DNA of 64,000 nt from Hemileia vastatrix (lineage: Eukaryota; Basidiomycota; Pucciniomycetes; Pucciniales; Zaghouaniaceae). The DNA lies in contig JASXTE010000010.1 in the NCBI GenBank assembly GCA_030280995.1, positions 19,175,823-19,239,822 of the forward strand, read 5' to 3'. Position 1 is the stretch's first letter. The number at the start of each line of letters is the position of its first letter. The position numbers were made by a program, and so were the translations under genes. Below the pieces are notes generated by a model. It was not told where the DNA came from and did no database searches. It saw only the letters and a program-made list of their open reading frames with translations. Shown piece after piece: positions 35,354 to 46,519 of the stretch.

Positions 35354-36200
35354 CATAATAATCATATATATCACTAAATTAAAACATTCACATCATCATC
35401 ATCATATATATATCAATAAATAAAAGGCTACTCATCACATTAGCATCAAATTTTAAATCTTTACCTCTAAAAATAAATGTTTATCTACAATACATATATT
35501 TATTTAATTATGTAAAATAGATTCTATGTGGAATCAGTATATCTATAAACTCATTGCCATCATCTTCATCATCATCATATATCATTATGAATAATTAATT
35601 AAATATGTATCTCCATGTCTGATATAACATATACATCTATTATTAATAAGCTGTGTAAAAACACAAGTAATTCTGATTTAACACTATATCACATATTCTA
35701 ATTTGACAACTATTATTACATACATCTGGGACAAAGGTGAAGCAGAAATAGTATATATATATAATAGGGGGGATCAAAAATAGAAATTTGTAATTATTTA
35801 AAAGGCATTTCACAACACAAAAAGAAAGCCACAAACTTGACATTAACTCTCAATAAAAAGGTGTTTTGGGGGCACAATATGTCATATTTTAAAAAATATT
35901 CATGGTTGATTTGGTGGAAAAAAAGAGGTATTTTGAAATGGATGATTTCTAACTTTGATACCCCCTAATATATATATAATATAATATATAATATAAATTG
36001 ATATGTATGGATATGAAAAAAATGGATATTTATGATCAAAATATATATGATAGTTTATTATGTTTATAATATGTTTTTATGTATAGATATGATATTTCAT
36101 AGATGATAATATTTTTTATATCTATATATATATGATGATAATTCATGTCATGATATAGGATATATGATGATGATAGTTTTTTATGTATATAATATAATTT
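35354..36200 (+). repeat. Dispersed repeat family Q, copy 2, right part
   Basis: Continues the minisatellite cut by Ty3-1. It then shows the AT-rich tail found at 22800-23820 (ATGATAATTCATG and TATGTATATAATATAATTTG blocks) with a MITE at the equivalent position. Confidence 0.6.
35767..35965. mobile_element. MITE family M1, copy b (199 bp)
   Basis: Left end GGGGGGATCAAAAATAGAAA, right end CTAACTTTGATACCCCC, flanked by ATA/TAA. The interior (TTATTTAAAAGGCATTTCAC) is nearly the same as copy a. Confidence 0.78.
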
Positions 36201-36342
36201 GTAAATTAATATGGGTAGATATAATATTGTATCATTTTGTATACCCTTGCATTTATTGTCTTGGGGGAAACCCACCATATATATGGGAAATGATGATGTG
36301 ACAAATTCTCTGATTTGTGTATCTTTCTTTGTAGTTTCAATC

Positions 36343-39050
36343 ATGGGTCCATCTTGCACTACAAGGGGTAGTAGACCCTGTTGACAATCAGGTTTGAAAA
36401 CCATAATTCAAGGGATAAGTGCAATAGAGAAACACAATAAACATGGTCAACTGACTTTTGCATCCAATGCGCAAGTTCCAGAAAGGCCTTCCATTAAATC
36501 ATCTTGGTCATCAAAAATTTCTTTATTGCCACCTGAAAGAAGGCCCCTGACCCCCTCATATCCTCAGCCTCACTCTTTGAAAAAATGTGATGTAATTTGT
36601 GGTTATTGTGGGGCAGATCATTAGTTGGAGGATAAACTTGCAGCATCATTAATAAGGCAACCAAGGTTTTCTACTTGCTGCAGTGAAGGAAAGGTTTTCA
36701 TACCTATAACACTTGAACAAATAACTGAGTTAAAACACTATTTGAAGGATTCAAAACATGGTTGGCTAATACTTCTTTTTCACATGTGTATCCAATAAAT
36801 AATTTTATCTCTTTTACCTTTATATTTTCTAACTTTCAAATGCAAATGATTTCTGCAGATTCCAATCAATTCAGGAAAAACATTTGAAATTATAATAATG
36901 CCTTGGCAATGATTTCTCTTGGTGCAAGAATTGATCATTCAACCTGGGGACCAAAGGGTGTCTTTACTTTCCAAATATCTGGTAAAATGCTTCATTATAT
37001 TGGCTCTATCCTACCACCAATAGATGGTTCTGAAAAATTTGCACAAATTTATGTTACTCAGCATGATCCTCTACAGAAGGCCTTACAACAAGTGGAAATG
37101 TGCATGGAAATTTTCTCCTCCCTGTAGTTATGTCTTTGCAAGAAATATTAGAAAGATGCAATCTGTTTGTTTCATTTCTCAAAACAGCTAAAAAAAGAAT
37201 TTCTCAGTCCAACTCCTCTATCAAACTCTGCCTCAAAAGTGCCACTCCCCCAAATGTTGACCTACAAGGCTATAACAACCCTACTTGCAATGAATTAGGT
37301 TTGCTCATGCATGGAAGTGGTGAGTTTCAAGGCTTTAGGGATATCATTCTGGCACAAAGAGATGGCCCCCTTCAAAGGATATCTGAATTACATCCCAGAT
37401 ATTTCCCATTGAAATTTCCACTTCTTTTCCTGTATGGAGGGGTTGGCTGTCAATTAGGGATTTTCTTCACTGAAAGGAAACATTTGGATGGTGATATGAG
37501 TGAGGGTGAGGAACCAGATGTGTTTTATTTAATATATTTTTTATTTCAGTTCATTTAAGTTCATTAATATAGATTTTATATTTCTTTGTACTTCTCAATT
37601 TTCATGTACCTCTATATGAAGTTGTGTGTGGTAGAGGAGGATCAAAAAATATCTCTCAAATGCAATATTTTGCATATAGAGCACACTACTTTTGAAATGG
37701 GTTGCCTCTGCTGCACTTATCTGGATCATTATTTCAGGAGTACTTGGTTGATTGTTATGCTCAAATGGAACAAAAAAGACTGAACTACCTCTATAAAAAT
37801 CAGGATAAACTCAGTGCAGACCTTTATTGTGGTGTGGAAGATGCTATCATTAATGGGGCCAATCTCAATCAAGTTTTAAAAAGAATTATACTTCCTTAAT
37901 CTTTTGTAGGGGGACAACGTAACATGAATCAGCTATATTGTGATGCTATGGTAATTTTATGGAAATTTGGAAAGCCAAATCTTTTCATCACAATCACTTG
38001 CAATACAAGCTGGAAGGAGATAAAATATATGTGACTTGAAGGTCAAACTGCTCAGGATAGGCTAGAATTTCTCACCAGGGTGTTCAGACTGAAACTTGAT
38101 GCCATTATGAAAGAATTGCTAAAAGGGGAGTTTCATAGGAGTTGTGAACCAAGGAAAAGGGGGGGGGTTTCAGGTGCTTTTTTAGAGCATGGGTATTTCA
38201 TTGAGTTTCAGAAGAGAGGCCTACCACATTCACATATACTCTTATGCTTGGATTCAGAGGACAAGCCAGATACAACAGACAACATTGAATCAATTTTTTC
38301 AGCAGATTTACCTGACCCTGAGAAGGATCCTAAAATTTTTAAAACAATAACAACCTGTTTGCTACATGGACCCTGAGGCTGTATCAACCCATGTGCTTCA
38401 TGTATGAAAGATGGAAAATTTTCTAAGAGATACCCTAGAAAATATAATGACAGAACACAGATGGATGAAGATGGATATCCTTTATATTGTGGGAGAAATG
38501 ATGGCCAAAAATTTCAAAAAATTGAAGGAAGCTTTCAATACACAAATCAAAATGTGGTGCCTTATAATCCTTATCTCTCTAGAAGATTTAATTGTCATAT
38601 AAATGTGGAAGTGGAAACTAAAATATCTTCAGTCAAGTATCTCTATAAATATGTTTACAAGGGTCATGATTGTTCCTCAATGGTCCTTCAGACCGAAAGA
38701 ATAATAGATGAGGCCAAGGAATATCTGTATGGTAGGTATGCTTCAGCAGTTGAAGAATACTGGCAATTGTTTGCTTTTCCACTTCATGGTAATGAACCAG
38801 CAGTTACAAGATTACAGCTTCATTTTCCAGACCAACAGACAGTTATATTTAGTCTTAGGGGGGTTTCAACTGAAGGTACTGTTCTGGGAAGCAGGAAAAC
38901 TACCCTAAAAGAGTGGTTTACAGCATGCTCTAATGCCCCAACTACTGAGGTGGCCCAGGGGGTCAGATATTCTGATGCTCCAATCCAGTTTGTTTGGAAT
39001 TTTTGAGTCCTTAGGATGTTATTCTATAAGCTTACTTCTTCCTAATTCAA
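36343..39050 (+). pseudogene. Helitron Rep (HUH nickase) region
   Basis: N-terminal Cys motif CDVICGYCGADH followed by a TAG where family proteins usually have Trp (36622). Downstream are DHSTWGPKGVFTFQ-type and LLMHGSGEFQGF segments, then a Rep core: GGQRNMNQLYCDAMVILW, GKPNLFITITC (37915-38000), and the HUH motif FQKRGLPHSHILL (38202-38245) with both His. After it come a cysteine-rich INPCASCMKDGKFSKRYP and KYLYKYVYKGHD (38640-38670). In-frame TGA occurs at 38032 and in GP*GC near 38374. An intron-like gtgttttattta...tttcag lies at 37519-37550. The expected role is nicking DNA for rolling-circle transposition. Confidence 0.82.
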
Positions 39051-39059
39051 TGTTTGTGT

Positions 39060-41047
39060 GCAGAAGTAGAAAAAAGTTGAAAATTAAACAAAGAGACACA
39101 GCCATTGAGTGTGTTGCCTTTTGTGGAACAAATGCTCAAGAACAGTTTTACTTGCGCCTTCTGCTTTACCATGTGGCTGGACCAATAATCTATGAAGCTC
39201 TGAGAAATGTGCATGGTGTCCAACACCAAAACTTCAAGGCTGCTTTCTTGGCACTTGGGGATGAATTCCAACATATCCTTCAAAAAAAGTTTCACATTTT
39301 TCAGCCTTCCAACCAACAAGTCAGATATTACACTTTGAATCTTATTAGCCTCCTGCTTAATAAACAAGGTTACTCTTTATCTGAATATGGACTTCCCAAT
39401 CAAAAACAACACTTTCATCTATCTGAAGGTCAACTCATCTTGGAAGAACAGTCATATGAAAGGCAGGAGCTTACTGAAAAATGGAGAAATCAGTATTGTT
39501 TGTCCAATGTATACCAGAAAAAATGCTTTTGATGCAGTTACACAAGCCCATGCATCTGGAGAGGGTGGTATATTTTTCTTGGATGGACCTGGGGGAACCA
39601 GTAAAACATTTGTTGAAAACATGGTCCTGGAATGGTTCAGAATTCAATGACACGATTCTCTTTCAGTCACTTCTTCTGGGATAGCATCTATACTTTTAGA
39701 AGGGGAAAGGACAGCTCATTCCAGGCTCAAGATTCCACTTGATATAAATCAAGATTCATATTCTCATATTAGATCACAGAGTGACCTAGCTAAACTTTTG
39801 AGGATGACAAAGTTAATCATATGGGATGAATCTCCAGCACAACATTGCCATTGTGCTGAGGCTGTGGATAGAATTTTACAGGATATCCTGAAAAAAAATC
39901 TTGCTTTTGGGGGAATTTTTATGCTTTTTTCTGGTATGCATTTTCAACTAACATCTAACTATTAAAATTTATTTTTCATTAAATGGATAAGTATATATTT
40001 CCATTTCCATTATCATAAATTTTTACTGATGCCAAAATATAATCCTTTCTTATAATTTTATGTCATTCTACAGGGGAATTTAGACAATTCCTTCCAGTAG
40101 TACCAAAAGGCTCAAGAGGACAGATATTATCTTCAACTCTAATTCACAGCACTATCTTTCCAAAAGTTAAGAAACTCCACCTGACCATCAACATGAGGCT
40201 TATTCAGACAGGAATGAATGATGTGCAAGTACAAGATTCTGCCTGTTTTTCTGAGTGGATCCTTCAAATTGGGGAAGGAAGAACACCAAATCCAGATTTA
40301 GTGGAGATTCCTTCTAAACACTGTGTTTCCAGTGGGACTGGTGGGTTAAAATAATTAGTCACTGTGGTGTACCCTAGAATTAATTCTTAGGACAACAGTG
40401 ATGAAGCTTCCCTTCTCAGTTACTTAAAAAGTAGGGTCATCCTAGCTGCAAAAAATGTGGATGTAGATGAAGTTAACAAATTGGTTCTGAATATTATACC
40501 AGGAATAATATCAACTTTTCATAGTGCTGATCAAGCCATTTCTGATGATGGATCACCAAAAAACCTATTCCCAATAGATTACTTAAACACCATCAATCCA
40601 TCATGGTTTTCTCTACACTCTTTGTCACTAAAGAAGGGTTTCCCAATCATGTTACTTTTTAACCTTGACCCAGATGCAGGTTTATTTAATGGCACCAGGA
40701 TGGCGGTTACACAGATTGAAAGAAATGTGATAGAAGCATGTATACTTTTTGCACCATATGAAGGAAATCTGGTGTTTATCCCAAGGATCACATTGGAGAG
40801 TTCACCCAATTCTGGTCTTCCTTTCACACTGCACAGATTTAGGCTACCTATTAGATTAGCTTATGGAATGTCAACTAACAAGGCCCAAGGTCAATCTTTA
40901 GACATTTTAGGTCTTAACCTGGAATCACCAGCTTTTGCACATGGTCAGTTATATGTAGCACTTTCAAGGGAAAAGTACAGTGGAAATGTCCATGTACTAT
41001 TACCTGAGAAAGCTAAAGGAAGGACAGAAAATTTTATATACAAATAA
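39060..41047 (+). pseudogene. Helitron PIF1-like helicase region
   Basis: Includes FYLRLLLYHVAGP (39148-39182), then Walker A as DGPGGTSKTF (39580-39610), where the usual Gly before Lys is Ser (AGT). Walker B is IIWDESP (about 39816), and GEFRQFLPVVPKGSRGQI follows across a 140-bp intron (39934-40073, gtatgc to ctacag). The C-terminal motif YGMSTNKAQGQSLDILGL ... HGQLYVALSRE (40860-40970) is intact. In-frame stops and frame changes occur, for example near 39532, 39650 and 40351. The helicase would unwind donor DNA during rolling-circle transposition. The last ORF (40457-41047, 196 aa) is intact but is only the C-terminal third of the helicase. Confidence 0.85.
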
Positions 41048-41139
41048 GTCCTAAATAATTGTATTTAATATTTATTGTGAAAGGGAGGGAGGTTAATAAA
41101 AATAATACTTTTATATTGACCTTTAGACTTGATGACATC

Positions 41140-41460
41140 CAAGGCTAACATTGCTCACATCTGGAAACAACATCTGGATGTATAATCATGTCAATCATGC
41201 ATATTCTACACTGTTATAACAGAAATCCTGGACTTTGGCTCAGATGGGTAATCATGCAAATCATGCATATTCAACACAGTTATAAAAAACATCCAGGCCA
41301 AAGGTCTGGATGTGTAATCATGTCAATCATGCATATTCAACACAGTTAAGACAAACATTTGGGCCAAAGCTCTGGATGTATAATCATGTCAGTCATGATT
41401 ACTCAACATTATTGTGACTAACATCCAGGCCAAATGTCTGGATGTTTAAGGATTTTTTAC
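41140..41460 (+). repeat. Tandem hairpin units behind the Helitron
   Basis: About five units, roughly 64-70 bp apart, each with an inverted pair of the type ACATCCAG...CTGGATGT around GGCCAAA and followed by TAATCATGTCAATCATGCAT. The last hairpin, at about 41424-41450, is the most perfect. A 3' hairpin is a Helitron hallmark; a tandem series of them is unusual. Confidence 0.7.
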
Positions 41461-41634
41461 CATATGATGTGTGTGCAAGGCTGCTAACTGTCCACATTGC
41501 AGATGAGTAGCAGGCTTGTCTTAGAAATGTTATGAAATTTCAAGTCTTGGAGCTGAACCAAAACAAATGAAACTGAGAAACTGGGGAATTTCATTGGAAA
41601 AAATTATTACACAAAAAAAAAAATTGTAAATCAG
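41461..41634. other. Short spacer, nothing recognised
   Basis: AT-rich sequence between the Helitron hairpin array and the Harbinger remnant. A CTRR-type Helitron terminus could not be placed. Confidence 0.4.
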
Positions 41635-42116
41635 TTAAGCTAGGCCCTCAAAATGAGAAAGGGTGGTTGTTAGTATTTTAGCACACATAGAACTGGATTG
41701 AGATGATGAAGTACTGTTAGATTCTATTAGTGGAGGTGGATCAAGAATCTCAACTTCATAAAGCTCATTCCATCCATATTTTAAGTTAGCAAGAAGATTG
41801 TGTAATATAAGACAAGCAGTAATCCAATCTACAGAAACCAGATCTTGAATCATTCAAGTAAACTAAGAAAGCCAGAAAAAATTGTAAAAAAAATCTGTTG
41901 AAAGCTAGCTGCAGGAATGTTAGCAAAAACATCAGGGTGATATCAAGGTTGGTGTCATATAGAAGATGTTATAGGAAATAAGTAGAAGCTCTCTAACATG
42001 TTACATATTAAATCCAATTCATGTTCTGAATCAGAATCAGTATCAGAGTTAACCATTAGATAAACAGCTACAGCTTCAGAAGTGATCTCAAGTTGATGGT
42101 GGACTGAAAGTGGCAT
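41635..42116 (-). pseudogene. Harbinger transposase with internal deletion of the catalytic core
   Basis: On the minus strand, ATG at 42116 opens MPLSVHHQLEITSEAVAV followed by NSDTDSDSEHELDLI and ESFYLFP. After a stop or frame change there is SFQQIFFTIFSGFLSLL, the counterpart of QFRQLFRTSQECF at 16420. Directly after it comes a C-terminal block, WITACLILHNLLANLKYGWNELYE (41830-41757), typical of the end of DDE_Tnp_4 transposases. The whole DDE domain that should lie between them is missing. The right end of the parent element is probably the inverted GAGACCCCCTA at 42434-42444; the left end was not found. Confidence 0.65.
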
Positions 42117-42759
42117 GTTATGTTAGTGAACAGTGGTAAAGATTAAGGGTAAGTGTATGATTATGGGATTGATTAAGTTCTGGTAAGTCATATACCTTGC
42201 TCATATGAATAAGCCCTTAAATATTAGGTGAAAAAAATCTAGGTGTTGGTGCTTTTGTACCTAGTGCTGACTAATCATGATGATTAAGGGAAGTGTTTTG
42301 ATGACTTGTTTGAACCAAAAAAAGATGTGTTTGGGGAAAAATATGCTGTTGAAATACACCTTCCCAGGAAAGGTGTATTTATTTTTTTGTTGGCAGGTTT
42401 GGTACCTTTTTTGTGGCATATTTAATAATTTTTGAGACCCCCTATTATTATTAGGGGGTATCAATGTTGACCAATACACAATAAAATTAATTTCAGATAA
42501 AAATCATTATACCCCAATTATCTTCTGCAATTATTTTTGCTAATAATTTAGTTATTAGACCTTTTACGTGTCAATTTTCACCTCTATCCAAAAATTTTAT
42601 CCTCAATTTTTCATAACCACATCTTGGACAACTTTCTGGATATCCAAGGCTTCCTGCATTGCTGTGCACTCCCATCCTGTCTATTCATTCTATCTGCTCA
42701 GAGCCACTCCCCATATCATCTGTTTTTTTCTTCTACTTTTCATCTTCAAATATCTCAAC

Positions 42760-44271
42760 ATGCCTTGTTGTCATAGATCTTCTCAAAGGAGGCTTCCCCC
42801 AGTTGCTCATCAAATCCCATTACTCCCTCTCTCCCCCGCTCAGCTAAGAAATCAAAAACTGTTCAACTAAAAAAAGATTATCATCTCATACTTATCAACT
42901 GGCTAAAAATAAAAACTAATTATGATTCTTATTTTGGTACTGAGAATGCAACTAAAGTAGGACAGCCCCCTGCATCAAAAGTCAATGGCTATATTCTAAT
43001 GGCCAATGAATTATGAAATATGACAAAGGGAAGGATTTATCTTTTGTCTAAATAGATGTCTGAACATTTCAAGAATTACTCACCACACAATATGGGGGGT
43101 GGACTTGCTAGAGAGTCTGCAACCTTGGACCCAAACTCACCACAGACTGAACACACATTGAGCTATTGACAAAGGAACCATACAATCAGGGATGAACAAC
43201 ACTCAGAAGAACAGTTTTAGGTGGGTGTTCAAAAAGAGTTCAGTATGGGTTTAATATGAGTTCAGTCTGAGTTCTATCTGAGTTCCATCTGAATTCAGGT
43301 TGGGGACTTGCTAGCAAATCCACCCCCTATATTGCGTACTGACTGAGAAAAATACAAGAAGGAAAAGACACTTTCCATTTCTACTGTTTTTGGTATTACT
43401 GAAATTGATATCAGTAAGGGCATAAAATCCATAGATGATAAACTTGAATCTATATGTCCATACTTTAAAGATATGGATGCTATTTTTGGAGAGCAAGCTG
43501 ATCTTAATCCTGAAAACATGTTGAATGGTGAAGATTCTATCTCCAAACATGATGTTGAAACAGATCTTTTTCCTTCTTCTTCTACTCAAGCCTCCACTCA
43601 TTTAACTTCCACAAATAAAGATATCTTTTCAATAGATCCTTATGGCAATATAAATAAGCCTGATCTAACTCAAGTACGTTTTTATTTCTTGTCTAGTTGT
43701 TCTATTTTTTTTATTTCTAAAAGGGCTAATGAACCAACCCAGGATCCTCAAGCAAGTGAGTCTGAAGCTAGCATCAATGATGAAGAGGAAAATTTTACCT
43801 CCAAAAAAAAGCAAAGACCATCAACTACTTTGAATTTCAACAGTAAAAGATAGCAAAAAAGAGAGAGTTTTTTCCAAACCCCTTTTTCTTCCATTGATGA
43901 TTTTCTGGAGAAACGTGAGTCTGGTAAGTGATAGAATACCTCTTAATAATTATATGAGCTTTTCTTTTCTTTTTTCAATATTCCTTTTCACTCTAGGTAA
44001 AGTTGAAGTTTCAAGAGATACTCTCAACTTTCAAAAGAAACAATACGAGCTCTCTTTAGGAAGGGTTGAAAGGGTACAAGACTTGGAGGAGAAGAAATTT
44101 GAGATAAAGAAAGAGGAGAAGGCTCTTGAGCACAATTGACTATTGGATCAAATGAAACTCAAGTATCAACTTGAAGATGGTTCAAAAAAGAAAGATTTCT
44201 TGATAGAATGTGTTAAAGCTAATAAATCTATAGAGGAAATTGAATGCTTAATGAAAATGTTTGATAAATAG
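42760..44271 (+). pseudogene. SANT-like Harbinger partner protein, split by a MITE
   Basis: ATG at 42760. After a basic, Pro-rich start comes YHLILINWLKIKTNYDSYFG (42885-42945), PPASKVNGYILMANEL and LLSK*MSEHFKNY: a SANT/trihelix-like DNA-binding segment with TGA/TAG stops at conserved-looking positions. A 259-bp MITE sits at 43082-43340, and the frame then resumes with ISTVFGITEIDISKGI and ESICPYFKDMDAIFGEQADL. Two good introns follow: 43674-43723 and 43924-43996. The C-terminus is a charged coiled coil (LSLGRVERVQDLEEKKFEI) ending in IEEIECLMKMFDK and TAG. A TGA interrupts at 44137. It is homologous to 18330-19610, and its presumed role is to assist the transposase in DNA binding and import. 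Confidence 0.72.
43082..43340. mobile_element. MITE family M2, copy a (259 bp), inside the SANT-like gene
   Basis: Left end ACCACACAATATGGGGGG, right end CCCCCTATATTGCGTACT. The sequence is otherwise the same as 53578-53836, including GAGTTCAGT-type internal repeats. The target duplication is degenerate here (TACTC/GACTG). Confidence 0.85.
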
Positions 44272-45107
44272 TTTTTTTTATTTTGTTTAGAAAGTTTTCT
44301 TGATAGAATGCATTAAAGGTAATAATCAATCCTTGGCACACACTCCTCACTGAGATGTGAAAAATTTTATTGCAACATTTAAGATTATTTATTTTTTTGG
44401 TTAAATAAATTTTGTTTTATTTCTTTTTGGTGATAATTTAATATGTGCTGACTTTTTAAAGGTCTTGATTCTAGATGATTTCTTTTTGGAAAAATTTGAA
44501 AAACTCATTCATTTTTTCTTCTTTACATTCAAATAATTAAATTTACTTTTCTAAATACAGACAAGTCAACAAAACTCTATATCTGTTTTAAAAATTTGGA
44601 AATACCTTCACCTGCATTTTATTGAAGCAAGGGGTGGGTATCACCAAAATTTTTCTAAGTCATCAATTTCACATGTCAGATTTGAAAATCTGGCAATACC
44701 CTCCCCTGCATTTTATTGAATTAAGGGGTGAGAATAACCAAAATGTAATATAATTACATAAATTAATATATAAACAACTAATATATATCAATTTCCTTAG
44801 TTTTAAAGTAATGTCAATTCCTCTAGCCAAAATGTGGATACATCTAGAAACAAATGTTTGGGACTTTCCACAAGTGTAGGCTCAGGAATTTCATGAAACA
44901 AATAAATGTTGTCATGATTACTGTTTATACAACACAGGGTTGTTGGCACATTACTTTATTTTAGGAATTTGAAATATAAGAGTTATTTATAAAAAATTTA
45001 TGAAAAAATAAAAAATATTTGATGACTCTACTCATCCCCATACTTTTTTGATCTACATAAAGTTTTTTATATCTGTTAAATTTACCTTCTTTTTTTACCT
45101 TGTTTTT
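44272..45107. other. Convergent spacer of element A, conserved with element 1
   Basis: No ORF. A 75-bp direct repeat (44598-44665 and 44680-44748) carries ACCTGCATTTTATTGAA / CCCTGCATTTTATTGAA. Inverse-complement matches to 17590-17960 of element 1 include TTTGGTGACTCTAC, TACTTTTTTGATCTAC and GGGACTTTCCACA. Conservation outside coding sequence suggests shared descent or a functional 3' region. Confidence 0.55.
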
Positions 45108-45658
45108 TCAGTGGATTAAGTTTTGAATGATTTGAAAAGAACATCCAAAATGTGTGAACTCTTGACAAGATTCCAAGCCAGGTGGAGCTTTTGTTGTTTG
45201 GTGATGATCCTGAGAAGAGTTCCAAATTGTTTTGATCACACCATTTCCCAAACCAAAATTAATCATGCACTGATGGTCTGAAAAATATAAGCCATGTCCT
45301 TTGATTTTAGCTGGAGATGGTATTGGTTGGCCAGTTATTGGATTGATATATGAGAAAATTTCAAAAGTAAGATAATTGGTGTCATTCCTATCGATATGAA
45401 TCTTATTGTGGAGTCCTGAATGAGTAATAATAACATTTGAAAATAAAAGATATTGGTTGCTAATTTCTTCCCATTTGGAGTCATACCAATTTGGTATTCC
45501 AATTTTGGAAGAAATTTGATGATTCTTTTCAAAAGCTTTATTGCAGAGTTTTTTGAGGAGAAGAGCAATAAAAGTATTGGAAGAAGGTAAGGTGTCCCAT
45601 AAGTGAAAATCATCATCTTTTCCAGCTTTAGATAAATTTTCAAGTAAAGAATAGATGC
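45108..45658 (-). pseudogene. Tet-like 2OG-Fe(II) oxygenase, C-terminal exon of a truncated gene
   Basis: A 551-nt exon open on the minus strand from an acceptor (ttttatttccatag) to a TGA at 45108. Visible: IITHSGLHNKIHIDRND with an HxD iron-binding pair, TFEIFSYINPITGQPIP, GHGLYFSDHQCMINFG, VIKTIWNSSQDHHQTT (a candidate distal His) and APPG...EFTHFGCSFQI (a basic or 2OG-facing strand in relatives). This resembles the Tet/JBP-like oxygenase family expanded in rust fungi and other basidiomycetes. TET/JBP enzymes oxidise thymine or 5-methylcytosine; the substrate of this branch is unknown to me. The upstream intron (45717-45659) is normal, but the preceding exon is cut about 10 bp further by the terminus at 45728, so the gene lacks its N-terminal part. 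Confidence 0.65.
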
Positions 45659-45727
45659 CTATGGAAATAAAATTAGTGACATGATTTTAAGAAATAAACA
45701 TATATTATCAGACATACCAAGATATTA

Positions 45728-46164
45728 GGGGGTATCAATGTTCAGGGATCCACAATTAGGGATCAGGAATTTTTTTTCCCAGGATCAGACATTATTAATT
45801 GCTGAAGATTCTTATCCACAATAATGCATTATCCTGCCTCTTATACCCCAATTTCCATTCCTAATTCCTGATCCCAAACTCATCACATCCATGATTGATT
45901 TGTCAGCAAGTCACATGACATATAATTGTGGATGCCATCCTTATGTCTCTCTTTACTCTATGCAAGATGTGGTTATGACAGAAAGTTGTCCAAGATGTGG
46001 TTATGAAAAATTGAGTAGAAAAATGTTGGATAAGAGGTGAACATTGACATGTAAAGTGTCTAATAACCCAATTATTAGCAAAAATAATTGCAGAAGATAA
46101 TTGGGGTATAAGGATTTTTATCTGGAATTAAATTAATTGCGGATCCCCGAACATTGATACACCC
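45728..46164. mobile_element. Possible short Harbinger-family element inside or at the end of element A
   Basis: Inverted termini GGGGGTATCAATGTTCAGGG and, at 46164, the reverse of GGGTGTATCAATGTTCGGGG agree over about 26 bp. They then diverge, although both share CTTATACCCCAATT. It contains an internal inverted pair (GGGATCAGGAA / TTCCTGATCCC) and no ORF. It may be a MITE that truncated the oxygenase gene. Confidence 0.5.
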
Positions 46165-46307
<143 letters not shown>

Positions 46308-46508
46308 GGGGGTATCAAAGTTAGAAATCTTTCATTTCAAAATACCTCTTTTTTCCACCAAATCAACCATGATTATTTTTTAAAATATGCCATATTGTGC
46401 CTCCCAAAACATTTTTTTAACTGAGAATTAATTTCAAGTTTGTGGCTTTCTATTTGTGTTGTGAAATACACCTTTTAAATAATTACAAATTTCTAACTTT
46501 GATACCCC
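46308..46508. mobile_element. MITE family M1, copy c (201 bp)
   Basis: GGGGGTATCAAAGTTAGAAA at the left, TTTCTAACTTTGATACCCC at the right, with TTA on both sides inside an ATT repeat. It is in opposite orientation to copies a and b. Confidence 0.82.
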
Positions 46509-46519
46509 TTATTATTATT

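Larger units (their letters stand above)
36343..41047 (+). mobile_element. Helitron, decayed (Rep-helicase), noncoding tail to about 41460
   Basis: Plus-strand remains of a RepHel protein over 4.7 kb with several introns or frame breaks, followed by tandem hairpins. The 5' TC and 3' CTRR ends could not be fixed. The HUH endonuclease and PIF1-type helicase motifs are recognisable, so the class is clear. The copy is non-functional: there are in-frame TGA/TAG codons, frame changes and a substituted Walker A glycine. Confidence 0.88.
42454..46164. mobile_element. Element A: Harbinger-like transposon with SANT-like gene and Tet-like oxygenase
   Basis: The left end (GGGGGTATCAATG, 42454) and right end (CATTGATACACCC, 46164) are inverted. 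The inverted similarity runs inward for about 150-170 bp (CAGATAAAAATC, TTATACCCCAATTATCTTC, TGCAATTATTTTTGCTAATA). Flanks are ATT/TTA repeats. Cargo is a plus-strand SANT-like gene (42760-44271) and a minus-strand oxygenase (45108-45658), convergent. No transposase is left. A second, related terminus at 45728 suggests a smaller element (45728-46164) inserted into the oxygenase gene or a rearranged right end. Confidence 0.75.

Noticed and set aside
36036..36404. Minus-strand 122-codon ORF before the Helitron
   Set aside because: Antisense to the Helitron start and built from the AT-rich repeat tail.
41155..41450. Cluster of tRNA or snRNA genes suggested by repeated stem-loops
   Set aside because: Units share only one hairpin and no tRNA or snRNA consensus; better explained as tandem Helitron terminal hairpins.
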